From Actinomycetospora termitidis (GTDB lineage: Bacteria > Actinomycetota > Actinomycetes > Mycobacteriales > Pseudonocardiaceae): 64,000 nt of DNA. Below, in pieces: positions 51,020 through 59,878 of the stretch (position 1 is the stretch's first letter; every line of letters begins with the position of its first letter). A program made the translations under genes and the position numbers. Where the stretch lies: NCBI RefSeq assembly GCF_030286555.1, contig NZ_JASVWF010000003.1:372001-436000 (forward strand), read 5' to 3'. A model generated the notes under the pieces. It made no database searches and was not told the DNA's origin. It saw nothing but the letters and a program-made list of their open reading frames with translations.

Positions 51020-51684
51020 TCGGACCGGTCCTCGGACGGCAGGTCGCCCAGGGTCGCGAACGCGTCGAGGACCGGCTCCACGTCGCCCTTCGTGGTCCAG
51101 GAGCGGATCTGGGCGGCGGAGCGACGGGCGAGCGCGGCGCGGTGCAGCTCGAACTCGTCGGCGTGCAGCACGACGTCGGCGCGCTCCGGTTCACCGCCGT
51201 CCGAGGCCCACGACCAGCCCGGACCGACCAGCCCCAGCGTCGTCCCGGCGGGCAGGCGCGCGCCGACGCGGGGGGCGAAGCGGTCGCGGATCGCCGCGAC
51301 GCCCGCCGAGTCCTTCCCGCCGGGCACGCCGAGCGCCCCGCGCAGGTCCTGCTCGTGGATGATCACGTCGCCGAGCGGGCGCGGGCCGTGCTGCCGCATC
51401 CACTCCCGCAGCGGCTCGGCGGTGGCCCGCCACTCCTCGATCAGCTGCGCCACCGTGTGGTCCCGGCGCGCCTCGACCTGGCGCTGCGTCCAGGCCTCGT
51501 TGTGGTCGTCGGGCTCGTCGCCCGCGACGACGTCGGAGCCGAGGCCGACCATGTGGCTGAACAGGTCCCGGACGGTCCAGTCCGGGCAGGCCGGCACGCG
51601 ACGGTCCGCCTGCTCCTCGGTCGCACCGTCCAGCAGCGCGATCACGCGCTCCTGGGCCCGGCTCCACTCCTCGATCGGATCCAC
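51016..51684 (-). CDS. Maleylpyruvate isomerase family mycothiol-dependent enzyme
   Basis: A 222-residue DinB-fold protein of the TIGR03083 family. The N-terminal RVPACPDWTVRDLFSHMVG supplies a conserved His, and later His residues in IIHEQDLRGALG would complete the metal site. Members use mycothiol as cofactor or are of unknown reaction. Its stop overlaps the mshB start by four bases. Substrate unknown. Confidence 0.88.
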   Translation of the reverse strand: MDPIEEWSRAQERVIALLDGATEEQADRRVPACPDWTVRDLFSHMVGLGSDVVAGDEPDDHNEAWTQRQVEARRDHTVAQLIEEWRATAEPLREWMRQHGPRPLGDVIIHEQDLRGALGVPGGKDSAGVAAIRDRFAPRVGARLPAGTTLGLVGPGWSWASDGGEPERADVVLHADEFELHRAALARRSAAQIRSWTTKGDVEPVLDAFATLGDLPSEDRSE

Positions 51685-51702
51685 GGGCGCATCGTGCCAG
51701 GG

Positions 51703-52914
51703 TCACGGGTCGGGCACCTCGTCACGACGCAGTGGCGAGAGCAGCACCGGCAGGCTCCCCAGCGCCGTGAGGACCACCGCGCCCCACAGCACGGCGACGT
51801 TCCCGACGACGCCGGCGAGCGCGCCCCCGGCCAGCGCCCCGAGCGGCGGGCTCCCCCACACCACCGTGCGGATCGACGCGTTCATCCGCCCGAGCAGCTC
51901 CGGCGGGCACGCGCGCTGGCGCATGCTGAGCTGCGCGACGTTGTAGACCACCGTGGCCGCCCCGATCCCGGCGGCCGAGATCACGAGCAGGACGGCGGGT
52001 GCGGCGCCGGCGACCGCCGTCAGCGCCGTGAACGGGAGCAGCGCCAGCGCACCGACCGGCACGATCCGGGCCTGCCCCACGAGGCCGGCGAGCGGCCCGG
52101 CCGCCACCGCCCCGACCACCCCGCCCGCGGCGCCGACGGAGAGCACCAGGCCGAGGAGGCTCGGGCTCAGCGCCAGGTCCCGCAGGGCGAACAGCACGAG
52201 CACCGCGTCCCGCAGCCCGCCCGCCAGGTTCACCGTCGCCGTGCACAGCGTGATGCGGCGCAGGATCGGCCGTCCGAGGACGTAGCGCAGCCCCGCGACG
52301 ATCTCCGCGCCCAGCGCCCGGTCCTCCGTGCGCTCCGGGCGCGCCGGTGCCGGCACCCGGAGCAGCAGCAGGGCGGACGCGAGGAAGCTCACGACGTCCG
52401 CGAGCAGCGCCGCCGGTGCCGAGACGACCCGCAGCAGGAGTCCGCCCAGCCCCGGCCCGGCCACCTCGGCCGCCGTCGTCCCGGTCATGAGCACGGAGTT
52501 GGCGCGCACCAGGTCGTCCCGGGCCACGAGCGCGGGCAGGATGCTCTGCGCGGCGACGTCGCCGAAGACCGTCGCCACCCCGACCGCGAACGCGACCGCG
52601 ACGAGCTGGGCGAACGAGAGCCCGCCCCCGAGGAAGGCCAGCGGCACCGTCACCAGGAGCAGGGCGCGGACCAGGTCGCAGACCACCATCACCCGCCGGG
52701 GGCGCCACCGGTCCACCAGCGCGCCCGCGGGCAGCCCGATCACCAGGAAGGCCGCGGTCCCGGCCGCGGCGAGCACGCCCATCTGCCACGGCGTCGCGGT
52801 CAGCACGGTCGCTGCGATGACCGGCAGCACCAGCACGCTGACCTGGCTGCCGACCTCGCTGACCGTCGCCGAGGACACCAGCGGGGTGAAACCGCGTCGC
52901 CCCCACACGCTCAC
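51703..52914 (-). CDS. MFS exporter
   Basis: A 403-residue transporter with about 10-12 membrane segments. The loop motif LVDRWRPRRVMVVCDLVRAL, between segments 2 and 3, is typical of MFS drug or siderophore exporters of the EntS type, as is the SVLMTGTTAAEVAGPGLGG region. It is divergent, with an 17-base gap, from an aminoglycoside-kinase-like gene, so both may be controlled by one promoter region. Substrate unknown. Confidence 0.88.
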   Translation of the reverse strand: MSVWGRRGFTPLVSSATVSEVGSQVSVLVLPVIAATVLTATPWQMGVLAAAGTAAFLVIGLPAGALVDRWRPRRVMVVCDLVRALLLVTVPLAFLGGGLSFAQLVAVAFAVGVATVFGDVAAQSILPALVARDDLVRANSVLMTGTTAAEVAGPGLGGLLLRVVSAPAALLADVVSFLASALLLLRVPAPARPERTEDRALGAEIVAGLRYVLGRPILRRITLCTATVNLAGGLRDAVLVLFALRDLALSPSLLGLVLSVGAAGGVVGAVAAGPLAGLVGQARIVPVGALALLPFTALTAVAGAAPAVLLVISAAGIGAATVVYNVAQLSMRQRACPPELLGRMNASIRTVVWGSPPLGALAGGALAGVVGNVAVLWGAVVLTALGSLPVLLSPLRRDEVPDP

Positions 52915-52931
52915 CGCGTCAGTGTGGGGGC

Positions 52932-53795
52932 ATGGTCGAGGTTCCCGACGAGGCCCGGCGCCGGTTGGTCGCGCGGTTCGGGCCGGAGGTGTCCGGTTGG
53001 CTCGACGACGTCCCGGGCCGGGTCGCGCGCCTGGCCCACCGGTGGGGCCTCGCGCTCGACGGGACCGTGCTCTCCGGCAACTCGGCCCTGGTCCTGCCCG
53101 CCGACCGCGGCGTCCTCAAGCTCCACCCCGACCCGACGATCGCCGCCACCGAGGCCGCCGCCCTCGAGCACTGGGCCGGGGCCCCGCACGTCGTCGACCT
53201 CCTCGCCCACGACGACGGGGCGCTGCTGCTCGACCGGCTCCGCCCGGGCACCGCGCTGCCGGCCGGGACGGGCGTGCCCGCGCTGCTGCCCGCCGTGCGC
53301 GACCTCTGGACCGCCGACCCCGTCGCCCCGCCCGACCTCCCGCCGCTCGCCGACCGCGTCGCGTTCTGGCTGGGCCGGGTCCGGGAGCAGGTGGTCGACG
53401 ACGCCCGGGTGCGCGCCCGGATGCCGCTGGAGGCCCTCGACCGGGGGCACGCCGCCGCCACGGCGCTCGCGGCCCGCCCCGGACACCACGGCGTCGTGCA
53501 CGGCGACCTCCACCCGGCCAACGTGCTCGCCGGGCCGGCCGGACCCGTCGTCATCGACCCCCGACCGCACGTCGGCGACCGGACGTTCGACCTCGTCGAC
53601 CTGGTCCTCGTCGACCCGCCCGGCCGCGACGCCGCCGTGGCCGCCCTCGCCCGCGCGCTCGACGGCCTGGACGCCGACCTGCTGCACGCCTGGTGCCGGG
53701 CCCTCGCTCCCGCGACCGCCGTTGCCGCACTGCGCACCGCCCCCGACGCCCCGCGCACGGCGGCACTGGTCCGATCGGTCCAGCACCCCGGATGA
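52932..53795 (+). CDS. Aminoglycoside phosphotransferase-like kinase (APH(6)/hydroxyurea type)
   Basis: A 287-residue kinase-like fold protein of the streptomycin 6-phosphotransferase/hydroxyurea kinase family. The catalytic loop is HGDLHPANVL and the metal motif VVIDPRPHVGDRTFDLVDL near the C-terminus. The N-terminal lobe has the ATP Lys in GVLKLHPDPT. The overall family is clear; whether it phosphorylates streptomycin or a metabolite is not. A divergent MFS exporter makes a self-resistance or detoxification pair plausible. Confidence 0.85.
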   Translation: MVEVPDEARRRLVARFGPEVSGWLDDVPGRVARLAHRWGLALDGTVLSGNSALVLPADRGVLKLHPDPTIAATEAAALEHWAGAPHVVDLLAHDDGALLLDRLRPGTALPAGTGVPALLPAVRDLWTADPVAPPDLPPLADRVAFWLGRVREQVVDDARVRARMPLEALDRGHAAATALAARPGHHGVVHGDLHPANVLAGPAGPVVIDPRPHVGDRTFDLVDLVLVDPPGRDAAVAALARALDGLDADLLHAWCRALAPATAVAALRTAPDAPRTAALVRSVQHPG

Positions 53796-53796
53796 A

Positions 53797-53841
53797 CGAA
53801 CGGCACCCTCGCGCGCCTAGAAGCAGCGAGAGTGCCGTTCG
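53797..53841. terminator. Bidirectional terminator hairpin (GAACGGCACTCTC family)
   Basis: CGAACGGCACCCTCGC (53797-53812) pairs with GCGAGAGTGCCGTTCG (53826-53841), one mismatch, between the convergent kinase and oppF stops. Confidence 0.75.
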
Positions 53842-53859
53842 ATCGGGAGGGGGCGGGGG

Positions 53860-54918
53860 TCAGGCGGCCGAGTCCGCGTCCCCGTCGGGGAAGTGGCAGG
53901 CGAAGGTGTGCCGGTTGGCGGCGTCGCTCGGGCGCAGCAGCGGGACCTCGTCCGCGCACCGCTGCTGCGCCTTCGGGCAGCGGGTGCGGAACCGGCATCC
54001 CGACGGCGGGTCCGCCGGGCTGGGGATCTCGCCCGACAGCACCACGCGGGACTTCCGGCGCCGGCGCTCGGCGGACGGGTCGGGCAGCGGCACCGCGGAG
54101 AGCAGGGCCCGCGTGTAGGGGTGCCGCGGGTTGTCGTAGACCTGCGCGGCGTCGCCGAGCTCGACCACCTTGCCCAGGTACATCACCGCGACCCGGTCGG
54201 AGATGTGCCGGACCACCGAGAGGTCGTGGGCGATGAACAGGTACGACAGCCCGAGGCGCTCCTGCAGGTCCTCGAGGAGGTTGACCACGCCGGCCTGCAC
54301 GGAGACGTCCAGCGCGCTCACCGGCTCGTCCAGCACGATCAGGCGCGGGTTCGCCGCGAGCGCCCGGGCGATCCCGATGCGCTGGCGCTGGCCGCCGGAG
54401 AACTCGTGGGAGTAGCGGTTGCGGTGCTCGGACTTCAGCCCGACCAGCCCGAGCAGCTCGTCCACGCGGGCCCGCAGGTCGGACTCGGCGGCGTACACCT
54501 GGTGGATCCGCAGCGGCTCGGCGATCAGCTCGGCGACCGGCAGGCGCGGGTCCAGCGAGCCGAACGGGTCCTGGAACACCATCGCGAGCTCGCGGCGCAG
54601 CGGCCGCATCTCCTTCGCCGAGAGCCCGACCAGCTCGCGGCCGTCGTAGACCACCGACCCCGAGTCCGGGCGGATCAGCTGCAGGATCGAGCGCCCGGTC
54701 GTGGACTTGCCGCACCCGGACTCCCCGACGATGCCGAGGGTCTCGCCCGCGTCGACGTCGAGCGAGACGCCGGTGACGGCCTGCACAGCGCCGACGGTCC
54801 GGCGGAAGACGCCGTTGCTGCGGACCGGGAAGGTCGTGGTCAGGTCGCGGACCTGCAGCAGCGCCCCGTCGCGCACGCCGTCCGACGTGGTGGTGGCATC
54901 GGATGCGGGCGCGGTCAT
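53860..54918 (-). CDS. oppF: Oligopeptide ABC transporter ATP-binding protein (OppF)
   Basis: A 352-residue ABC ATPase of the peptide importer type. Walker A is GESGCGKST near residue 68, the signature is FSGGQRQR, Walker B is LIVLDEP, and the C-terminal oligopeptide domain holds [16 protein letters not shown] with conserved Cys. The ATG at 54918 overlaps the oppD stop by four bases. It is the last gene of the importer operon, and a hairpin lies 18 bases beyond the stop. Confidence 0.92.
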   Translation of the reverse strand: MTAPASDATTTSDGVRDGALLQVRDLTTTFPVRSNGVFRRTVGAVQAVTGVSLDVDAGETLGIVGESGCGKSTTGRSILQLIRPDSGSVVYDGRELVGLSAKEMRPLRRELAMVFQDPFGSLDPRLPVAELIAEPLRIHQVYAAESDLRARVDELLGLVGLKSEHRNRYSHEFSGGQRQRIGIARALAANPRLIVLDEPVSALDVSVQAGVVNLLEDLQERLGLSYLFIAHDLSVVRHISDRVAVMYLGKVVELGDAAQVYDNPRHPYTRALLSAVPLPDPSAERRRRKSRVVLSGEIPSPADPPSGCRFRTRCPKAQQRCADEVPLLRPSDAANRHTFACHFPDGDADSAA

Positions 54919-55958
54919 GCGGACACTCCCATGGTCGATCCCGTCGCTCCGCTCGCCCCGGAAGAACGGGCGAACAGGTCTGTGGTCGAGCCCTCGGCGA
55001 GGACCTCCCAGCGCCGGCAGCGCGAGTGGTGGTCGGTGCCGACCGCCACGAGAGCGGGCTCGGCCTCGCGGCACGCCTCCTCGACCAGCGGGCAGCGCGG
55101 GGCGAACGTGCAGCCCGACGGCAGCGACACCAGCGACGGCGGCGCACCGGGGATCGGGTGCAGGCGCTCCCCGATCTGGTCGACGGCGGGCAGCGAGGAC
55201 AGCAGGCCGACCGTGTAGGGCATCCGGGGGCGGTCGAAGACCTCCTCGGTGGGGCCGGTCTCCACGATCGTCCCGCCGTACATCACCTGCACGCGGTCCG
55301 CGGTGCCGGCGACGACGCCGAGGTCGTGGCTCACCAGCACCAGCGAGGCGCCGGACTCGACCCGGGCCTGGTCGAGCACCTCGAGGACCTGGGCCTGGAC
55401 GGTGACGTCGAGCGCGGTGGTCGGCTCGTCGGCGATGATCAGCCGCGGCCGGTTCACCATCGCCATCGCGATCATCGCGCGCTGGCGCATGCCGCCGGAG
55501 AACTCGTGCGGGTACTGCTTCGCGCGGGTCTCCGGCTGCGGGATGTCGACCAGGGCGAGCGCCGCGACCGCGTCGCGCCACGCCTCGTCCTTGGACACCG
55601 ACGCGTGCGCCCGCCGGGCCTCGGCGATCTGCCGGCCCACGGTGTGCACCGGGTTCATCGAGCTCATCGGGTCCTGGAAGATCATCGCGATCTCGGACCC
55701 GCGCAGCCCCCGCAGCGTCTCGGCGCCCGCGCCGACCAGCTCGGTCCCGTCGAAGCGGATCGAGCCCGTGACCGACGCCGAGTTCGGCAGCAGCCGGGGC
55801 ACCGCCATGAGCGAGACCGACTTCCCGGAGCCGGACTCTCCGACGACCCCGAGGACCTCCCCGGGCTCGACGTGGAAGCTGACGTCGCGGACGGCGTGCA
55901 CCTGGCCGTCCTCGGTGGGGAACGTGACCGAGAGGCCCTCGACCTCGAGCAGCGACAT
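54915..55958 (-). CDS. oppD: Oligopeptide ABC transporter ATP-binding protein (OppD)
   Basis: A 347-residue ABC ATPase. Walker A is GESGSGKSV near residue 40, the signature [10 protein letters not shown], Walker [13 protein letters not shown] and the terminal [17 protein letters not shown]. It energises uptake together with OppF. A C-terminal Ser/Gly-rich tail ([14 protein letters not shown]) includes a CGTCGCTCCGCTCG-type stretch that resembles a common GC-rich mini-element. It overlaps oppF by four bases and follows oppC by five. Confidence 0.92.
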   Translation of the reverse strand: MSLLEVEGLSVTFPTEDGQVHAVRDVSFHVEPGEVLGVVGESGSGKSVSLMAVPRLLPNSASVTGSIRFDGTELVGAGAETLRGLRGSEIAMIFQDPMSSMNPVHTVGRQIAEARRAHASVSKDEAWRDAVAALALVDIPQPETRAKQYPHEFSGGMRQRAMIAMAMVNRPRLIIADEPTTALDVTVQAQVLEVLDQARVESGASLVLVSHDLGVVAGTADRVQVMYGGTIVETGPTEEVFDRPRMPYTVGLLSSLPAVDQIGERLHPIPGAPPSLVSLPSGCTFAPRCPLVEEACREAEPALVAVGTDHHSRCRRWEVLAEGSTTDLFARSSGASGATGSTMGVSA

Positions 55959-55963
55959 GGCCC

Positions 55964-56905
55964 TCACCGCCTGGTCTGGCGCGGGTCGAACGCGTCGCGC
56001 AGCCCGTCGCCGATGAAGTTGATGGTCAGGGAGATCAGCACGATCGCCACGAACGGCGCCCAGAACAGCCACGGCCGCGTCGCCAGCTGGGTGTAGTTCT
56101 GGTTGAGCACCAGGCCCAGCGAGGTGTCCGGGATCTGCACGCCCAGCCCGATGAACGACAGCGCCGCCTCGGTGAGAACGGCCAGCGCCAGGGTGAGCGT
56201 CGCGTTCACGACGATGGTGCCGATCATGTTCGGCACCAGGTGCTTCGTGACGATGCGCCAGGTGGTGGCCCCGGACGCACGTGCCGCCTCGATGAACTCG
56301 CGCTGCGCGAGGGCCAGCGCCTCGGCGCGGGTGACGCGGGCGATCGGCGTCCAGAGGAAGAAGCCGAGCACGAGGCCGACCAGCCACCACGAGCCGCCGA
56401 CACCGGCGATCAGGACGGCGGCCGCGGCCTGCAGCGGCACGACCAGGAACAGGTCGGTCACGCGCGAGACCGCGGCGTCGGTGCCCCGCCGCAGGTAGCC
56501 CGCGAAGGTGCCCATCAGCACCCCGATCACGGTCGCGATGACCGTGGTCAGCACCCCGATCTGTAGCGAGTACTGCGAGCCCCGCATCACGAGGGAGAAG
56601 ACGTCCGCGCCGACCTGGTCGGTCCCGAAGACGTGCGCCGGACTGGGGTCCTCGTACGACCCGGCGTCGAGGTCCGTCAGCGAGTAGCCCAGGAAGAACG
56701 GGGCGATGTAGACGAACAGCACGTAGAGCACGAGCACCGTCAGCGCCGTCATCGCGGCCCGGTGGCGCAGGAACCGCCGCCGGACGAGCTGGCCCTGGGA
56801 GAGGAACTCCCCGCCCACGTCCCCGCCGTCGGTCCCCGGCGACGGGGCGGGCACCTTGCCCGGGTGCGTCGGTGCGGTCTGCGTGGATTCCGTGGTCTCA
56901 GCCAA
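55964..56905 (-). CDS. oppC: Oligopeptide ABC transporter permease (OppC)
   Basis: A 313-residue permease with a Pro/Gly-rich N-terminal extension, then six hydrophobic segments. The EAA loop, [20 protein letters not shown] followed by LVPN, is near residues 208-232 and would contact OppD/F. The ATG lies eight bases inside the end of oppB. Part of the five-gene importer. Confidence 0.9.
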   Translation of the reverse strand: MAETTESTQTAPTHPGKVPAPSPGTDGGDVGGEFLSQGQLVRRRFLRHRAAMTALTVLVLYVLFVYIAPFFLGYSLTDLDAGSYEDPSPAHVFGTDQVGADVFSLVMRGSQYSLQIGVLTTVIATVIGVLMGTFAGYLRRGTDAAVSRVTDLFLVVPLQAAAAVLIAGVGGSWWLVGLVLGFFLWTPIARVTRAEALALAQREFIEAARASGATTWRIVTKHLVPNMIGTIVVNATLTLALAVLTEAALSFIGLGVQIPDTSLGLVLNQNYTQLATRPWLFWAPFVAIVLISLTINFIGDGLRDAFDPRQTRR

Positions 56906-57896
56906 GGCGGATCCTCGGATCGAGGTAGCTGTAGGTGATGTCGGCGAGCAGGTTGAACAGGATGACGATCGTCGCGGTGACGATCAGCCAGCCCATCAGC
57001 ATGTTCGGGTCGTACTGCTGGATCGACCGGACGAGCAGGGAACCCATCCCGTTCCAGCCGAACACCTGCTCCGTCACGATGGCCCCGCCGAACACGGCGC
57101 CGAAGTTGTAGGCGAAGTAGGTGGTGACCGGCAGCAGGGCGTTGCGCAGCGCGTGGCGCAGCACGACCTGGCGTTCGGTGAGCCCCTTCGCCCGGGCGGT
57201 GCGGACGTAGTCCGAGCGCATCGTCTCGAGCATCGACGCGCGCTGGAAGCGGCTGTACGCCGCGAAGCTGATCGCGGCGAGGGCGATCGTGGGGAGGACG
57301 TACGCGCCGGTGAACTTGAAGAAGACCTCGCCCGGGGACCCCGTGAACCCGCCGGCGGGCGGACCCGCCGTCGTGAGCCAGCGGTCCAGCCCGAGGTCGA
57401 TCAGCAGCAGGTTCAGCTCGATCCCGTAGACCTTGAGGATGATGCCGATGCAGAACACCGGCATCGCGAACAGCACGAACGCGAGCGTGGTGGCGACGTA
57501 GTCGGTGATCGAGTACTGGCGCAGGGCGGCGATCGCGCCGACCGCCCCGCCGATCAGCAGGGCGAGCAGCTCGGCGATCACGACCAGCCGGATCGTCACC
57601 CACAGCGCGTTCCCGACGCTGGGGAGGACCTCCGCCCGGGCCTGGCCGAGCGCGACGCTGGTGCCCCAGTCCCCGGAGAGCACCCCGGTGAACCAGGTCC
57701 AGTAGCGCACGAGGATCGGCTGGTCGAGCCCGAGCGAGCGGGCCGTCGCGTCGATGGTCGCCTGGGTGATGCCCGGCCGCGCCTTGAGCGCGGCCAGCGG
57801 GTCACCGGAGAGCCCGACCATCAGGTAGAGCAGGAACGACGCCACCAGGAGCACGCCGATCGAGATCAGGACGCGCCGCACGATGTAGGCGGCCAC
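56898..57896 (-). CDS. oppB: Oligopeptide ABC transporter permease (OppB)
   Basis: A 332-residue permease with the N-terminal signature YIVRRVLISIGVLLVASFLL and an EAA loop RTARAKGLTERQVVLRHALR near residues 225-245. Six membrane segments are visible. It overlaps oppC by eight bases and lies 83 bases after the substrate-binding protein gene, so all five genes are probably one operon. Confidence 0.9.
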   Translation of the reverse strand: MAAYIVRRVLISIGVLLVASFLLYLMVGLSGDPLAALKARPGITQATIDATARSLGLDQPILVRYWTWFTGVLSGDWGTSVALGQARAEVLPSVGNALWVTIRLVVIAELLALLIGGAVGAIAALRQYSITDYVATTLAFVLFAMPVFCIGIILKVYGIELNLLLIDLGLDRWLTTAGPPAGGFTGSPGEVFFKFTGAYVLPTIALAAISFAAYSRFQRASMLETMRSDYVRTARAKGLTERQVVLRHALRNALLPVTTYFAYNFGAVFGGAIVTEQVFGWNGMGSLLVRSIQQYDPNMLMGWLIVTATIVILFNLLADITYSYLDPRIRLG

Positions 57897-57979
57897 GTGT
57901 CACCTCTTTCCACTCGGGGTCCCCGCCGGGGCCGGGATCGCCGGCCCCGACGGGATGCCCACGGTGTCGTGGACCCGGG

Positions 57980-59758
57980 TCAGCCGCCCTGCACGACCCA
58001 CTCGTTGGCGTTGTACAGCGGACCGAAGTTCGGCTGGAAGTACGCATTGTCGATCCGGTCGCTGTATCCCAGCATGTTCGGCTGCACGAACAGCGGGATC
58101 GACGGCAGGTCCGCCGCGATGAGCCGGTCCACGTCCTGCCACTTCTGCCGGAACCCGTTCGGGTCCAGGTCGGACACCGCCTGGTTCATCAGCGCGTCGA
58201 CCTGCGGGTTGGAGTAGCCCTGCCAGTTCTGCCCGCCGCCGGTCGCGTAGATCGACTGGTGCGAGGAGATGTAGGGGTCGTTCGCCCACCCGAACAGCGC
58301 GACGTCGTAGTCGCCCTGGCTGACCCGCTGGTCGAGGAAGTTCGGGTCGGTGTCGTCGACGACCTGCATCCCGGCCTGCTGGCACTGCGCCTGGATCAGC
58401 TGCACCGTCTGCACGCGCCGCGGCACGTTGGTGTGGCTGATCCGGAACTGCAGCCGCTGCCCGTTCTTGGCGTAGACGCCGTCCGCGCCGCGGACCCAGC
58501 CCGCCTGGGTCAGGGTCTGGTTGGACTGCTGCGCGTTCCCGGTCGCGATCTGCGAGTAGGTGTCCTGCGAGCCCTGCTGGTTGGGCAGGTAGATCAGGCT
58601 CTGCAGCGGAGCCGCGTCCGGCTGGACACCCTTGATCAGCTTGTCGACCAGTTCCTGACGGTTCACGCACTGCGCGAACGCCTGCCGGACCGCCTTGTCG
58701 GCGAAGATCGGGTTCTTGAAGTTCATGTCCAGGTGCTCGTAGGTGACACCCGTCGTCGCCTGGAACTTGATCCCCTGAGCGGCGAGCCCACGCAGCAGGT
58801 TGGCGGAGTTGACGTCCACCTGGGGGGCGGCCGCCTGGATCTCACCGTTCTGCAGCGCCTGCGCCTCGGCGGTCGCGTCGGCGATGTTGCGGTAGGTGAT
58901 GCTCTCCGGCCCGCCGGGGTTGCCCTTCGAGGCCGGGTTGCGGGTCAGGCGCACCGACTGGTCCTGCACCCAGCTGTCGAGCTGGTAGGGCCCGGAGGCC
59001 GGCATGACCGACTTGTCGAACCCGTTCCACCCGGTGTTCCAGAACTGCGTGATCCGCTGCAGCACGTCGGGAGGCGACTGCGGGTTGATCTGTCGGATGT
59101 CCGGGACGCCGGTGCGCTGCTCGAGCACGTGCGCGGGCAGCAGGTCGAGGTTGCCCTGGCCGAACAGCCCGCGGTAGTCCGCGTAGGGCTTGGCGAACGT
59201 GGCCTCGAAGGTGAGGTCGTTGGTGCACTGCGCCGAGCCGATGTCCTGGTAGCCGTTGTTCGAGGCCGCCGTGAACCCAGGGATCTTGCCGCTCCCGGCG
59301 AGGTAGGCCAGGTAGAAGTCCTTGCAGTTCCAGGGCTGGCCGTCGGACCAGGTGATGCCGGGCTTGATCCGCCAGCGCACCACCTCGGGGTTGGTGGAGA
59401 CCAGGTCGATCCCGTCCATCACGTCGCCGTTGACCAGCACGGTGCCGTCGGCGTCGACCCACGTCGCCGAGGCGATGACCTGGGTGAGGACGTAGGCGTT
59501 GTACAGCGAGTTCGCGTCCGCCGCGGCGTTGTTGTACGCGGTGTACGCGGTGTCCGCGGCCAGGGTGACGCCGGGGCCCTGCTGCACCTGCGGGGCGCGG
59601 TAGAAGTCGCCGTCGCGGCCCTTGGCCTGCGGAGCGGCGGTCCCCCCGAAGTTGTTCTCGCCCCCGCCGCCGCCACAGGCCGCGACGAGGGCCAGCAGCG
59701 CCGCGACGGCCGCGGCGAGCATCCAGCGCGACCGACCGCGCCCGGTGAACCTGGTCAC
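57980..59758 (-). CDS. Oligopeptide/nickel ABC substrate-binding lipoprotein (SBP_bac_5)
   Basis: A 592-residue lipoprotein with lipobox LVAAC (Cys near residue 28) after a basic and hydrophobic signal. The body is a family 5 solute-binding protein (GITWSDGQPWNCKDFYLAYL, SGPYQLDSWVQDQSVRLTRN, PNQQGSQDTYSQIATGNAQQ). I chose the second GTG at 59758 because GGAGG lies six bases upstream. It is the first gene of the Opp operon; substrate likely peptides but not provable. Confidence 0.9.
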   Translation of the reverse strand: MTRFTGRGRSRWMLAAAVAALLALVAACGGGGGENNFGGTAAPQAKGRDGDFYRAPQVQQGPGVTLAADTAYTAYNNAAADANSLYNAYVLTQVIASATWVDADGTVLVNGDVMDGIDLVSTNPEVVRWRIKPGITWSDGQPWNCKDFYLAYLAGSGKIPGFTAASNNGYQDIGSAQCTNDLTFEATFAKPYADYRGLFGQGNLDLLPAHVLEQRTGVPDIRQINPQSPPDVLQRITQFWNTGWNGFDKSVMPASGPYQLDSWVQDQSVRLTRNPASKGNPGGPESITYRNIADATAEAQALQNGEIQAAAPQVDVNSANLLRGLAAQGIKFQATTGVTYEHLDMNFKNPIFADKAVRQAFAQCVNRQELVDKLIKGVQPDAAPLQSLIYLPNQQGSQDTYSQIATGNAQQSNQTLTQAGWVRGADGVYAKNGQRLQFRISHTNVPRRVQTVQLIQAQCQQAGMQVVDDTDPNFLDQRVSQGDYDVALFGWANDPYISSHQSIYATGGGQNWQGYSNPQVDALMNQAVSDLDPNGFRQKWQDVDRLIAADLPSIPLFVQPNMLGYSDRIDNAYFQPNFGPLYNANEWVVQGG

Positions 59759-59878
59759 CACACCTCCCGAATTCGTTTGACGGGCGGGATCGCCGCCGAC
59801 CGGGGAAACCTAAGTGGTCTGGACCTCTTCCGCTACCCCGGGCTGTTACGGGGAGCTGACGAATTCGTCAGGTGCCGG

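Noticed and set aside
53998..54012. CCCGACGGCGGGTCC in oppF as another inserted element
   Set aside because: Here it encodes the family-conserved [11 protein letters not shown] motif, so it is explained by protein conservation.
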